Shown: positions 1-11,124 of the stretch, in pieces | How positions within the stretch are numbered: the stretch's first letter is position 1 | Layout of the letters: every line of letters starts with the position of its first letter | From: Fistulifera solaris | Lineage: Eukaryota > Bacillariophyta > Bacillariophyceae > Naviculales > Stauroneidaceae | DNA length: 64,000 bases | Assembly: GCA_030295235.1 (NCBI GenBank) | Contig: AP026156.1 | Location: 199,001-263,000, forward strand | Direction of reading: 5' to 3' | Program-made: the position numbers and the translations under genes | Notes under the pieces: generated by a model | Seen by the model: the letters and a program-made list of their open reading frames with translations, nothing else | The model's database searches: none | What the model was told of the DNA's origin: nothing

Positions 1-2285
1 CGCTTCCAAAGGCCGTTAAGAAATTCGAATTGCTCTTTGCCACGTTCGGAAAAGATGAGCCGCTCTTTTGGAAATGCGATCGGATTCTGGAAACTTTCTC
101 TAATTGAGCTTGGAGTAGCCACTCCGATATTGACTTGAAATGCTCAGACTTCCCACGCTTGAACAGCAAGTCGACAAGAGTCCCGCTCGACCAAAACAAT
201 TCGCCTTTGTCCTTCACGATCAAAGCGACTATATCGGTAATTATTTTGTTGAACATGTCATTCATATTTCCGTCTTTTTCGGACGTCATCCATTGCTTTC
301 AACGCCTTTGCCGTGCGTGCCACGAACGCGCTCAGCGCTGTTTCACGTGAAGGGAAGGATGTCATGAACGTGAAAATGGGATTTGTGTTCTCGTTCCATC
401 CGTAGTCATTCACCAACGACGCCAAAATAGTGGCACACTCTGGACACGGAACGTCCCACTTGAACAGGCAATTAATTAAAATGCTAAAGCTCGGCCAAAA
501 ATTCAAATCAGACGCCCTCAGCAACGGGTACAACTTCAGCGAAGTCGTCGGAAAAAAGGTTGGGTTCTTTTCTCTGCATGAGTTGGAGCAGATGACGAAG
601 CAGCTTGGGCTCTTGAAGCACTTCCTTTACGCCATCACTGAGGCGATTGTTGCAGGTGCGCTCAAAACTATTGGCATTCTTGTGGAATGCCACCAACAGA
701 CAAACGGCGATAGGTAGCTTCGCGGGTAGCACCTTCGTTACCTGTGTATTCCACCTTTGATGCGGATTTTAGCCGCCACATCAATTTATCAGCAGTCTTT
801 GCGGAAGATAATATAACGCCTCCGTCATCTAAACAATAGAATGACAGCTGCTTGCGGACCCACGCTTCCTGGTCACGAGCATGTGATCCATCCGTGAAAT
901 ACAACTCTTCAATTTTAGGATCTCCCGTATCGTCTATACGGTCGACCGTATAATTGCTACCCCAACCATAACCACTTTGATATTCAATCCGCTTCAATTG
1001 TACTGCGATGAAAACTTCCCAACCCTTAGCACGAGAAATCGTGATTTGCCAGAGCCTTATCCTTTCCCTTCAACGCTCCATCTCCTAAAGCGGATAATGA
1101 TATTGTTGTGTACTGGTGATCCAACGGAACGGCAAACAACTGATCTTCACGCGGCAAGCGTTCGATGTTTCTCAACAACCGACCGGCAGTTTCGAGAACG
1201 CGAGCCGACGGTGTTTCGGAACTTTTGCCCTTGTAACACAGCGAATATACGAGCCCCAAGCGATAGCCCGAAGTAGCGGGCAATATTTCGTGCTCGCAGT
1301 CGGCATAATGCGCCACGTAGTGACTCGAATAAGGCGCAGTGGCGGCATCGTCTAGCTTGAACGTATGTTTCTTTCCGTTGTGCGAAACAACGAACGCTCC
1401 TCCTTCAAAAACACTAGGGAGCTGAACGACGAGCGTCGCAAACATACCGTCTTCCTTCTCTGTGTCTCTGTGTTTCTTGAAGAAACCTCCTGTTTCATAA
1501 AGTAATAGCTTATACAAATGAGCCTGCACCATGTTCGGAGCGACACCCAATCCATCGGCAGCTGCACAAACCAAATTTTCCAAATTTTCGTTCCACTCGG
1601 AGTTTTGAAACGACACTTGATCCGCATTGATCTGCCACGTATCGCGAACGGCTCGGTCTACAATCGTCTCGGTTCCTTTGCCGTGGGGAGCTTGCTGAGC
1701 GACTGCTTTCAATGCTGAAGCGGTCGTCTCGGTGATGGGTACATGTACAACACCAACTCCTTCAACAGTCAAACCTGGAAGAACAGGAAGCTTCGATGCC
1801 ACCCCTCCCGTACAAATCGAACCAGGAGTTTGCAAATCATCAAGAGACTCGAGAACTTCTTGCAATGTTGAATACTCTTGATCTTCCTCATCTTCCCTCG
1901 TCTTTTTGCTCGTCCTCTTCTTCTTTCTCCGCTGCTAAAATTTGCACGACACGGTCTTTCTGCTCTTCTACTTCTCGCGCCCTTGCTTTCATTTCAGCAA
2001 TTTGAGCATTGACTTTGTCGGCTGCGTCTCCGTCCTCGTCGTCAGATCCGAGAGCATCATTCGTGTAGCACCACCGTCTATGCTGCTCATTCCTGCTTTA
2101 ACACCACAGGAAGAGCAAGCTGCGAAAGATTGATAATAATACTGTATATGTCCTTCGGAAAGATCTTTATGAGCATCAGGAAAGTGCATCTGATTCAACA
2201 TCTCGTAAAAGCCAGGAAAAAATCCAGATTTACTGGCTCGCAAATAATTGCTGTACTTTACAATGGATACTCCGCAGTTCCTCAA
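1..2285 (-). CDS. 2OG-Fe(II) oxygenase-like protein, copy A (3' end off the window, frame interrupted)
   Basis: The minus strand encodes a prolyl-4-hydroxylase-type 2-oxoglutarate/Fe(II) oxygenase. The longest clean stretch (1865-1026) carries the double-stranded beta-helix core. Counted from its first Met, H132 and D134 (KHRDTE) form the HxD iron pair, H192 (DCEHEI) is the distal iron ligand and R202 (GYRLGLVY) is the 2OG-binding Arg. A Thr-Gly-Asn-Glu-Gly motif follows about 270 residues later (near 720-745); I recall similar long proteins from fungi and protists. An acidic coiled-coil-like lead-in (about 1870-2000) and an unrecognised Cys-containing segment (to 2285) may be its N-terminus. 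The C-terminal part lies beyond base 1. The frame changes several times, so this copy is either decaying or affected by the single-base errors seen in neighbouring genes. The substrate cannot be read from the sequence. Confidence 0.6.
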
Positions 2286-2481
2286 GATTCGTGACTCAAA
2301 ACTTTCAAGAAAAGAGACGAGAACTGAAAAACTAAGTCTACGCAGCGGATCGACGCAGAGGCGTTATTGCTCCCAGAAAATTCGTCAGTAACTTTATCTA
2401 CCCTTTAACAGATTTAAAGACCAAGTTACGTTATGCCTTATTCACTTTCTCATAGATTAACCTCACAGTACACGGCCTCCC

Positions 2482-5119
2482 TCAATCAATAACGATGACA
2501 TCCACATCCGTTCGAGCGTGTTTCGCGTCTGGTTCACCTGACTCCACGCCAAGCTTACAAAGCTCCTCTTTTACTTCCTTCAATGCTTTTACGTCTTGGT
2601 CGTACTTTGCTACCGTGGGCGTTGTAGTAATCACGAGTCTTGGTGACGACAACACCAGCACGTTGACTGACTCCTTGCGCAACTATCTTAGCACTGAATC
2701 CTTGTTGCAGCAAAATAGGTTGTGAATTGTATGATCCTCTCCCGTACGATTCCAACCGTCGCTGGCATTGCTGATTCCTCCACCGGTGATAATTTCGGTT
2801 GGACCGGGTCGATCGCTCGCAAGAATGCATCGAGGGCGGAATTGGATGTCTTCGCGTTAAGCATGCTCCATGAAAACACCGGTTGACCACCACGGACCGC
2901 TTGTTTCAATCCGCATTTGCGTTCTTGTAGCTTAGCAATTTGCAACAACTTCCAACGATTATTCACCAACGTTTTGAATTCCTCTTTCGTTTCTGTAGAA
3001 ACGGAGAGATTTGTTTTGCAAGGCACGATCGGAAGCTGGGAAAGAGTGTCTAGGGACGCTGCTTGCACCCATTCCTTTAACGATTGGAAATGGCAAGGCT
3101 TGCCACGCTTAAACATCAAGTCAACAATATCATTGTTCTGCCTAATTCTCTGTCCTTGGCCCTTCACCATCTGGGCAACACAATCATCAAGAACTTTTTC
3201 GAAGACGCTATCCAGATTCCCCTCATTTTCAACGGATGCTATCAAGTGTAGAAGGTTCACTACATTTGCGATACCAGAAAGGTATGTCGAAGTCAAATAC
3301 GTCGGAGTCCGGAGTGAAATGGTTTCGAAAATAGACAAAATGGGCTTCGTATGGTTGTTCCATCCATGTTCTTTCACTAGAGATGTAAAAAAGGAAAACG
3401 TCTTCTAGCGTAGGAACCGCTTGCTTGTTCACACAGCTGATTAAAGTATCAAAGTTTGCCACATAATTGAATCAGAAGCTGCAAGCAATGGGTAAAGTTT
3501 GCCGAATTCTGTATACGTAATGATGGGCTTGTTTCTTTGCATGAACTGGAGCAAGCGAGGGAGTAACTGTGGTTTGTCAAGCACTTGAGTTACACCTGTG
3601 TGTATGTTGGAACGGAAAATGCGCTCTAGCACGCCGCTTTTCGAATATGCTACCAGCATACAAGTGGTGTAGGTAACTTCGCGATGCCCCTTTGTTGCCG
3701 GTATATTCTACCTCAGTTGCGGAATCTTCCTGCCACATTTCCTCGACAGAATCACGACAAGCAAGTATCATGCCATCTTCTTCTACCCGGCGAAAACTGC
3801 AACTGATTACGGATCCAATCTCTATGGATTTGAGCGTTTGATCCGTTTGCATTGTACAGACTCTGAAAGTAGGGGCTGTCCCGCTCTGTTTCGTCAGCGT
3901 AAGAATGACCACCCCATCCATCGCTGCCGTACTCATGATCGGTACGCTCCACTTGTGCAATGATCATTTTCCAATCCTTGACACGGGCAATAGTTATCGC
4001 AAGGGCCCTATCTTCTCCTTTCAGGGCGCCAACTCCCGAGCTAGCCAAAGACTTTGTCGTGTACTGGTGATCTAGTGGGATCGCTAGAACAGTGACTTGT
4101 CACGCGGCAATCGCTCCATGCTCTTTACCATCCGGCCGGAGGTTTCGAGAGCACGAGCGGACGGAGCTTCTGTACTTTTGCCTTTGTAGCACAAAGAATA
4201 CACTAGCGCCAAGCGATAACCCGAAGTCACAGGTAAAATTTCGTGCTCGCAGTCAGCATAATGTGCCACGTAGTGACAGGTAAGAGCGGTGATGGCATCG
4301 AGCTTGAATGCTTGACTCTTGCCGTTGTGTGAAACAACAAACGATCCTCCTTCAAAAACACTGGGAAGTTGAACAACTAGCGTGGCAAACATACCATTTT
4401 CCTTTTCGGTATCTCGGTGCTTTTTAAAGAATCCTCCCGTTTAAGTAAAGGAGAAGCTTGTACAAGTGGGCTTCGACCGTGTTCGGTGCAACACGGAGTG
4501 CCGTGGCAGCCGCATGAACCAATTTCTCCAGACTTTCCTTCCATTGCGGATTCTGAAAAGACACCTGATCCGCATTGATCTGCAAAGTATCGCGGACGGT
4601 TCGGTCTACGATCGCCTCGGTCCCTTGCCATGCGGAGCGTGCTGAGCAACTGCTTTCAAAGCCTTAGCGGTCGTTTTCCGTGATAGGCAACGGGACAATC
4701 CCGACTCGCTGAACAGTCAAACCAGCAAGAATTGGAAGAACAGAAGCTACTCCTCCTGTACAAGTTGATCCAGGCGTCTGCAAATCATCGAGAGATTCAT
4801 AAACATCTTGGAGTGTAGTAGGTCCTTCTTCCTTTTCTTCATCGTCCTCCTGTAGGTCATTTTTATTCTCTTCTTTGACAGTCTTCTCATTGCTTTCGTC
4901 CTTTCCTTCGGATGCCTGCTCATCTTCCTTCTTCTCTTCTTTGAAGCTCGCATTTGCTTTCACTGCATCGACTGCTTCTTCCTTGATAGGTGCTGAGGGC
5001 CCATTGTCATGGTTAATTATTGCATCCGAGAAGTCTTTTCCCTCCCCAGCCGGTGCATTTTCGACTCTCGACGAATCACCGATGTTCACAGAATCACATT
5101 TAGTTTCCGATAGCAGCAT
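2482..5119 (-). pseudogene. 2OG-Fe(II) oxygenase-like protein, copy B (complete span, several frame breaks)
   Basis: This is a second tandem copy of the same gene. It starts with an ATG at 5119, followed by a Lys/Glu-rich acidic region (about 120 residues) that differs from copy A. The conserved SLDDLQTPGS / CTGGVAS block comes next, then the oxygenase core (4660-4080) with KHRDTE, DCEHEI and GYRLALVY all visible. A long helical C-terminal region ends in DVDVIVID and a stop at 2482. The pieces fall in several frames; one break lies just after the ITEN segment near 4665 and another just before the iron motif near 4440. Every key iron and 2OG residue is still present, so it may be a functional gene misread by indel errors or a young pseudogene. 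Copies A and C flank it in the same orientation, which indicates local tandem duplication. Confidence 0.55.
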
Positions 5120-5297
5120 CTTTGACTTTCATTTTTTCTGCTTCTTCTTTGACAGGTCGAGGGCTCAGACTGATCTTTCGTGAGAAGGAATGCATTCGGG
5201 CGACGCAGTTAATCGAACACTGAGGGGAAAGACGAATGATGATCTTTGAAGAAAAAAAAATCGCTTCGCAATAATAAATGCGAGCACGCCGGGGCAA

Positions 5298-5525
5298 AGC
5301 CGACGAGCGGGGCGCTCAACTTTACCTACATTAATGCATATAGTGAAAAGAGCCCGTGACTCGACTCAAGATAAATCAACTGAAAAAATTAACGATACCT
5401 GGTAGACCACGACTTAGTGTACGCTAAGTGTGAAAAGGCGTTATAACACCTAGTGAGTGTTGTCATTGATGCTAAAAGTGGCCTCCTTAGTCTATAATCA
5501 TTGGCCCCAAGATTCAATATTACTC
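5298..5525. other. spacer between oxygenase copies B and C
   Basis: This is a short non-coding stretch between the 5' end of copy B and the stop codon of copy C. It should hold the copy B promoter and the copy C 3' end. I see no gene or repeat in it. Confidence 0.4.
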
Positions 5526-7475
5526 TCAATCAATAACAATGACATCAACATCAGCTCGAGCGCGTTTCGCATCTGGTTCTTCTAATTTCACTCCAAGCGT
5601 CGAAGCTCCTCTTTCACTTCCTTCAGAGCATTGATGTCTTGCTCGTACTTTGCTACCTTCGCGTTGTAGTAGTCTCGAGTCTTGGTGACAACAACACCGG
5701 CACGTTTACCGACTCCTTGCGCTACAATATAAGCACTGAATCCGCTTTGCAGCAAAGACGATTGCGAAATGCAGGCTCTTCTCGCACACCACTCCAGCTC
5801 TCGTGCATCACTGATTCCTTCGCCAGTGACAATTTCGATGGGGCCAGGTTGATCACTTCTCAGAAAAGCATCGAGGGTGGAATTCGATGTTTTCGCTTGG
5901 CATGCTCCATGAAAATACTGGTGTCCCGCATCGGACTGCTTGTTCTAGCGTACACTCGCGTTCATGCAAATCAGCAACGCGCAAGTACTTGAAACGGTCC
6001 TCCACAATCGCGAGTGAATGCTTGTCTAGATTCGGTGGCGGCAGACAATTCCGTGCACTCAAGGCAAGATCGGGAGCTCAGAAAGAGCATCGAGAGAAGC
6101 CGTTAAAACCCACTCTTGCAAGAATTGGAAATGGTGGGGCTCGCCGCGTCGGAACAAGAAGTCAACAAGAAGTTTGTTTTCCCAAATCGCCTGCCCTTGG
6201 CCCTTTCCTATCATACTAACACAACCCTCAATATATTTTCTAAACAAGGCATCCATATTCCCATCCATTTTAATGGGCTCAAGCAACTGCAAGCATGTCA
6301 CTGTGTGTGCAAGACCAGAAAAGTAAAATGAGTCCGGAAGTGAAAGACTTGATTCGAAAATCGATAGAAGCGGCTTCGTATGGTCATTCCATCCATGGTC
6401 TTTCACTAAAGACGAAAAAATAACAGCGACCTCTTGCAAAAGCACTGCATGCTTGTCCAGGCAACCGACCAAAGTGCCAAAGCTCTTCCAAAAAGAGTGG
6501 TCTTCCTCAGGATCGAAATGCGACAGCAGCGCATATATTTTTATAAAATTGGCGCAGGTTATGGTGGGCTTGAGTCTTTCCATGAATTCGAGTAGACTGC
6601 CAAGTAGCTGAGGATTGCTCACCACCTCGTCCACGGGCGCTTTGTATGCTCGAACGACAGATCCACTCAAACACGTCAGTATGCAAGTACGCAATCAGCA
6701 TACAAGTAGAGTAAGTCACCTCACGGGTGGCTGCCGCGTTCCCGGTGTGTTCAAAACGACCCCACGGATTCTTCGTCCCACATGCATTCGACAACATCTT
6801 CACTAGCCAAAACCATGCCGTCATCATTCACCGGCGTCAGCTCTAGCTGATCGAGAATCCATTCTTGGTGCTTATAGGCATCTGATCCATCCGCGTCATA
6901 CAAATCTGCAATTATGGGCTCTCCCTTTTCTGCGTGAGCATCAGAGTATCCACCCCAAGGACTACCACCACTCTCATGATCCGTCCGGCCATCAGCTTAA
7001 ATAAGTACATTCCACCCATTGAAGCGGATAATAGATTTGGCAAGGGCTCTATCTTTTCCTTTTAAAGCGTCGATTCCCAAGCTACCCAACGATTTCGTCG
7101 TACTGGTGTTCCAATGGAACTGCAAACAGCGACTCTTCCCGCGGCAAGCGTTCCATGGTCTTGACCATACGACCGACTCTTTCAAAAACACGGACGGATG
7201 GTTGGTCGATATCTTTGCCCATATAGCACAGGGGAATATACCAGCGCTAAGCGATAGCCCGAAGTTACTGGTAATACTTCGTGCTCGCAGTCAGCGTAAT
7301 GAGCCACGTAGTGACACGAATAAGGGCGCAGAGTCAGCATAGTCTAATTTGAAGGTTTCTTTCTTTCCATTGTGTGAAACAACAAACGATCCCCCCTTCG
7401 AAAATACTGGGGAGCTGAGCGACTAGCGTGGCAAACATTCCGTCTTCCTTCTCGGTATCTCGGTGCTTTTTGAAA
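5526..7475 (-). pseudogene. 2OG-Fe(II) oxygenase-like protein, copy C, 3' part (severed by LTR element)
   Basis: This is the downstream part of the third tandem copy. It begins at the transposon junction (7475) with codons for FKKHRDTEK, so the HxD iron motif is the first thing after the insertion. It continues through DCEHEV-like and GYRLAL-like core motifs, the EHTGNAAATRE segment (copy A has EYTGNEGATRE) and the helical C-terminus, with a stop at 5526 after the same hydrophobic Asp/Ile/Val tail as copy B. The matching 5' part lies at 18061-18619, across 10.6 kb of retrotransposon. Several further frame changes are present. With the coding sequence cut inside the catalytic core the copy cannot make a normal product. 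Before insertion it had the same layout as copies A and B. Confidence 0.65.
7471..7475. repeat. 5-bp target-site duplication (left)
   Basis: TGAAA lies directly before the TGACA start of the left LTR. The same five bases follow the right LTR at 18061-18065. This marks one clean integration event into oxygenase copy C. Confidence 0.9.
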
Positions 7476-8227
7476 TGACAATTTTCTTAGCAAGTTTGAG
7501 TCATGTTAGTGACTGATTTTCCATAGTATTTGTGTAGTCTACTACTTATACTACACAGAGACGGCGCATCGGTATTGCTATTTAGACTTCGACTGTCTAT
7601 TTGAAGATAGAGTCACTTGGATACCATTGGGAGATATTTGAAGTTGCAGTTACAGGGATTGGATACCGTTGAGAGTGCAACGTCGACAATTTTGCAGACG
7701 TGGACATGTTTCTTCTCTCGCCACGACTGACTGTCACGTAGGCCTTCAGTACATTTCTTACGTGTCGTAGCCAACCTACGGAAGCCTACGGAGCTATGTT
7801 CATTTTCTACAGGAATTCAGTACTTGTTTTCTTTGCCACCTCAGCACAAGTTCCTGAAGATTGGAGAAAGGTGTGCAATCATTTTCCATTAGAATAGGTC
7901 TCACAAAATAAAAATGAATTAGAAATCAACCCATATTTACCGAGTTTACTGAGTCTTCTTTGTGTGGTGAAATTCTCAAGGTCACAAACCTTGCGAGTCG
8001 ATCTACATCCTTTGAGTCCAGGCAGGCAGACAGTGAGTAAGTAACAACAAGCGCACTGTGTGGTTGTCTTTGCTGATCATTGCAATCAAAGAGAGTTTGC
8101 GATATCAGTGCTTTCGTTGTCAGTTGATCATCTCATCAAAGAGTGTTGAGTTGGTTGATTGTCGTCTTTGCGTGAGGATATTCGCATTCAATTCCGTGAG
8201 CTATCTGTGCGCTCGGAATTTCTGTCA
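7476..8227 (+). repeat. left LTR of outer copia element
   Basis: This 752-bp long terminal repeat begins TGACA and ends TGTCA, a 5-bp terminal inversion. It matches 17308-18060 except for about three differences. It should carry the element's promoter and polyadenylation signals. Confidence 0.92.
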
Positions 8228-9220
8228 GATTAACAGTCGCAAGCCTCTGGATTGTGTTTGGCTCGTTGGCTGTTTCACGTGGGCTGTTGTGAAGCTCTCG
8301 TGAGGTTGTTTGACTTGTGAGTCTTGTTTCGCCAGTCGCCAGTGTCTGCTTGACGTCCGTCGTTGTTCGACTTGTGAGTCTTGTCTCGCTCGTGAGTCGC
8401 TCGCTGTCTGTCTGCCGTCTGCCTACCGACCTGTCTGTCAGCCTACCGTCTGCCCGGCTGTCCGCTCGTCTGTTTGTCTGTCTGTCAGCCGACTACCTGT
8501 CGGTTCGGCTAGGAATCCTTGAGGTTCCAGTCCAAGCAGTGACCCGCTTTACAGGAGTGGTGCGTCCGACAAGTCCTATCAATCTTCTGTTGTTCACCAA
8601 AGCACTGTACCCGCTCAACGAGTAGCCAAGCTACTGCTCGGGGGAGTACCTGTATACCGGCTCAGCGAAGCGCTTGGCGCGATCGTTCCAATTGGCGCTG
8701 TGTAGGGGGCGTCTATGGGGCGGCTTGGGGCTTAGTAATTCGGATTTTCCCGTCTGTGAGGTCGCAGTACTGGGTACACATAGTGCTAAGAATTAACAGT
8801 GGGCTTGAAGACAGGGAGTAAGGTTCCTATTGCAGGTTCTCTTATCTTTCTGTTGTTCGGATTCTGGTTGGGCGGTATCTAATCTACTGGGGCCTTTGTT
8901 CCTTGGTACATCCGCATTCCAACGCTCTGCTGTAAGGGCGTATCGGGACACGTGCTTGGCAGGCGATCACCTACCTTGCCTGAACCAACCAGCGAAGGTA
9001 TAAGGGGGCTGTTGAGGAGTACACCGAGTGCAAAGGGAAGGGTACTTGGTCCTCACTGTCGCTGATTACGGCTCAAGTTCGGAGGTCTTCCCTCGACGCC
9101 AGGGTCGCTACTCCTGGATAGGAGATTGGATTTTCCGGTGTCATACATTTCACCGCCATCTCTGAGCCCTTTTAAGTAGTAGTACACTCAAGGTTCAAGG
9201 TCAAGCTTTCAAGTTCCAAG
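8228..9220 (+). other. leader region of outer copia element
   Basis: This is the untranslated leader between the left LTR and the gag-type sequence. Positions about 8395-8500 are a simple-sequence tract rich in CTGTCTG and CTGCC. A short inverted repeat (GTAG-CTAC) sits near 8620-8635. I find no convincing primer-binding match by eye and no protein signature. Confidence 0.45.
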
Positions 9221-10647
9221 ATGGTTCTCCCTCACGATCCCAAGGACGTATTGCCTTCGATCACGTCCTCGATGTACTTTTGGACTGTGCCAATTCCCCG
9301 GGCCTTAAACTGTCCCTTGTTTCTCGTGGCTACACTACGCTTCCCAAACTGCTCTGTATTGACTATGCTGTTATCGACTGTCTTACCTACTGAAGAGAAA
9401 CCCGACGGTGCCGATGATAGTACTCCAGTCACAGTTCCAGTACCGCAAGCTGATAGGGACATGCTCAAGATGTTTTTCAAGTACATTGCCGACCGTTATC
9501 ATCAGGGTAACCCTATCAATGATGATTGGACGTCGATTACTGCTGAAGAGTTCGATTCCTTCTGTGTACGGGGGAGACATTATTGGTTCACGCGGATACT
9601 CTCCTGCCCATACACCACGTCCTCCTGTGTATACCGGCAGTCCGAAAACCCCTATGTCCCCTGCAGATGCCTTCCGCCGTGGCATCAAGCGCGATCCTTC
9701 ACTCTTTCCTACACTCAAGAATGAAAGTTACAATGACTCTTGGCATCGGTCATTCGTGACTCAAGCTCGCGCCCAAAGTGTCAGTGACTACTTGATGATC
9801 AATGCGTGCCTACTACTGACGATGAGAAGGAACTCTTCGACGAAAAGCAGAAGTACATGTACGCAGTCCTTGAAGCTACTGTCCTTACTGACCAAGGCAA
9901 GGCCATTGTTCGCAAGTACGAGTCTACCTATCGATGCACAACGTTTATGCTGAGTTGAAGCGCCATCACCTACAGTCTACTAACGCGCAAATGGAAGCCG
10001 ATAAGGACATGCTAAAGATGTTTTTCAAGTACGTCGCCGATCGTCACTATCAGGGTAACCCCATCAATGATTGGATGTCAGTCACAGTTGAAGAGTTCGA
10101 TTCCTTTTGTCTACGGGGAGACATTTCAACGCGCAATGGCTGCACTCTTGCAAGCACACCAAGTCCTACTGTGTGTCTTAGCAGTACAAAGCCCACGATG
10201 TCCCCAGCTCATGCCTATCAACACGGCATCAAGCGCGATTCTTCACTCCTTCCTACAGTCAAGAGTGAAAGTCAAAATGACTCGTCACATCTGTCATTCG
10301 TGAATACAGTACACGCTCAACACGGCAGTAGTACACTTAAGGATCCGCAGTACAAGCCTACTACTGACAACAAAAAGGATATCTTCAATGTGAACGAACA
10401 AGTACAAGCGACTACTCTTTGTCCGGCTCACGAGCGTTCGTCTGGTAATGCATCGACTCCACACGACTGATAAGGGTGAAGACATGCAATTAGCTTGTGA
10501 CACGGAAACGGTTAAGGGTTCCATCCCCAATAAGGATGAAGACAATATTTTGGGTTTTTCGTCTAACCTCAACCATACTGGTTCTGGCAGTTCTCACGGT
10601 TTCAATCTGTTCTGTCGCGACCGCATTCCCATGAGTCTCTTCCTCCT
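9221..10647 (+). mobile_element. gag-type region of outer copia element, with internal duplication
   Basis: This fossil gag-type sequence begins near the ATG at 9221. A block encoding an alpha-helical segment (DMLKMFFKY ... GNPIND ... EEFDSFC) occurs twice, at about 9450-9730 and 9990-10300. The copies are similar but diverged, so part of gag was duplicated. The reading frame is interrupted in several places. The region ends where the inner element integrated, at the CCTCCT target (10642-10647). Confidence 0.6.
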
Positions 10648-11124
10648 TGTCAAAGCATGACGCCCTATGCGACATGGTGGTGTGTCGGACCGGTGCAAAG
10701 GTGACGTAAGCACGGCGGACGCACAAAAGATGTCGCGGGTGATTGCTAAGGTGAAGTGGGCGACTGGGTTTTACTCTGTAGGGGATCGTGGAACGGAGGT
10801 TTTCCCAGGTCGCATGAAGGATCGGAATAATTGGAGCATCAGTTCGAATGTGGAGATTTCGGAAGTGATGGCTAATGGAGGATACGGGTTTACTAAGGTG
10901 ACTAGGATTGACGGCAATATAGTAGGAGATCATGGGAAGTTATTTGGATGGACTAACTACCAGGATTGTGAGAGGATTGCATCGATCAAGAAAGTTTAGT
11001 TCTTAGTTCATAATCTGTAAAAGAGAGAGTTTGGAACAAGTTAGGTTTCATAGAGCGTTTCACCAGGGATCGAGTTCCGGTGGTGAGAGGAGAAGAAGAC
11101 AGAAGACCGCTGGAGATTTTAACA
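10648..11124 (+). repeat. left LTR of inner copia element
   Basis: This LTR begins TGTCAAAGC and ends in TTTTAACA. It is almost identical to 15432-15907. It contains a 110-codon open frame (10667-10999) also found in the right LTR. The perfect palindrome CGCTTTAAAGCG (11125-11136) follows immediately, where a primer-binding site would be expected. Confidence 0.9.

Noticed and set aside
4875-5183. Ser/Phe-rich plus-strand frame
   Set aside because: It mirrors the Lys/Glu-rich coding strand of oxygenase copy B.
10490-10933. Minus-strand open frames across the inner element's LTRs (also 15043-15717)
   Set aside because: They cross the LTR edge into unrelated sequence at each end, so they follow from base composition rather than a gene.
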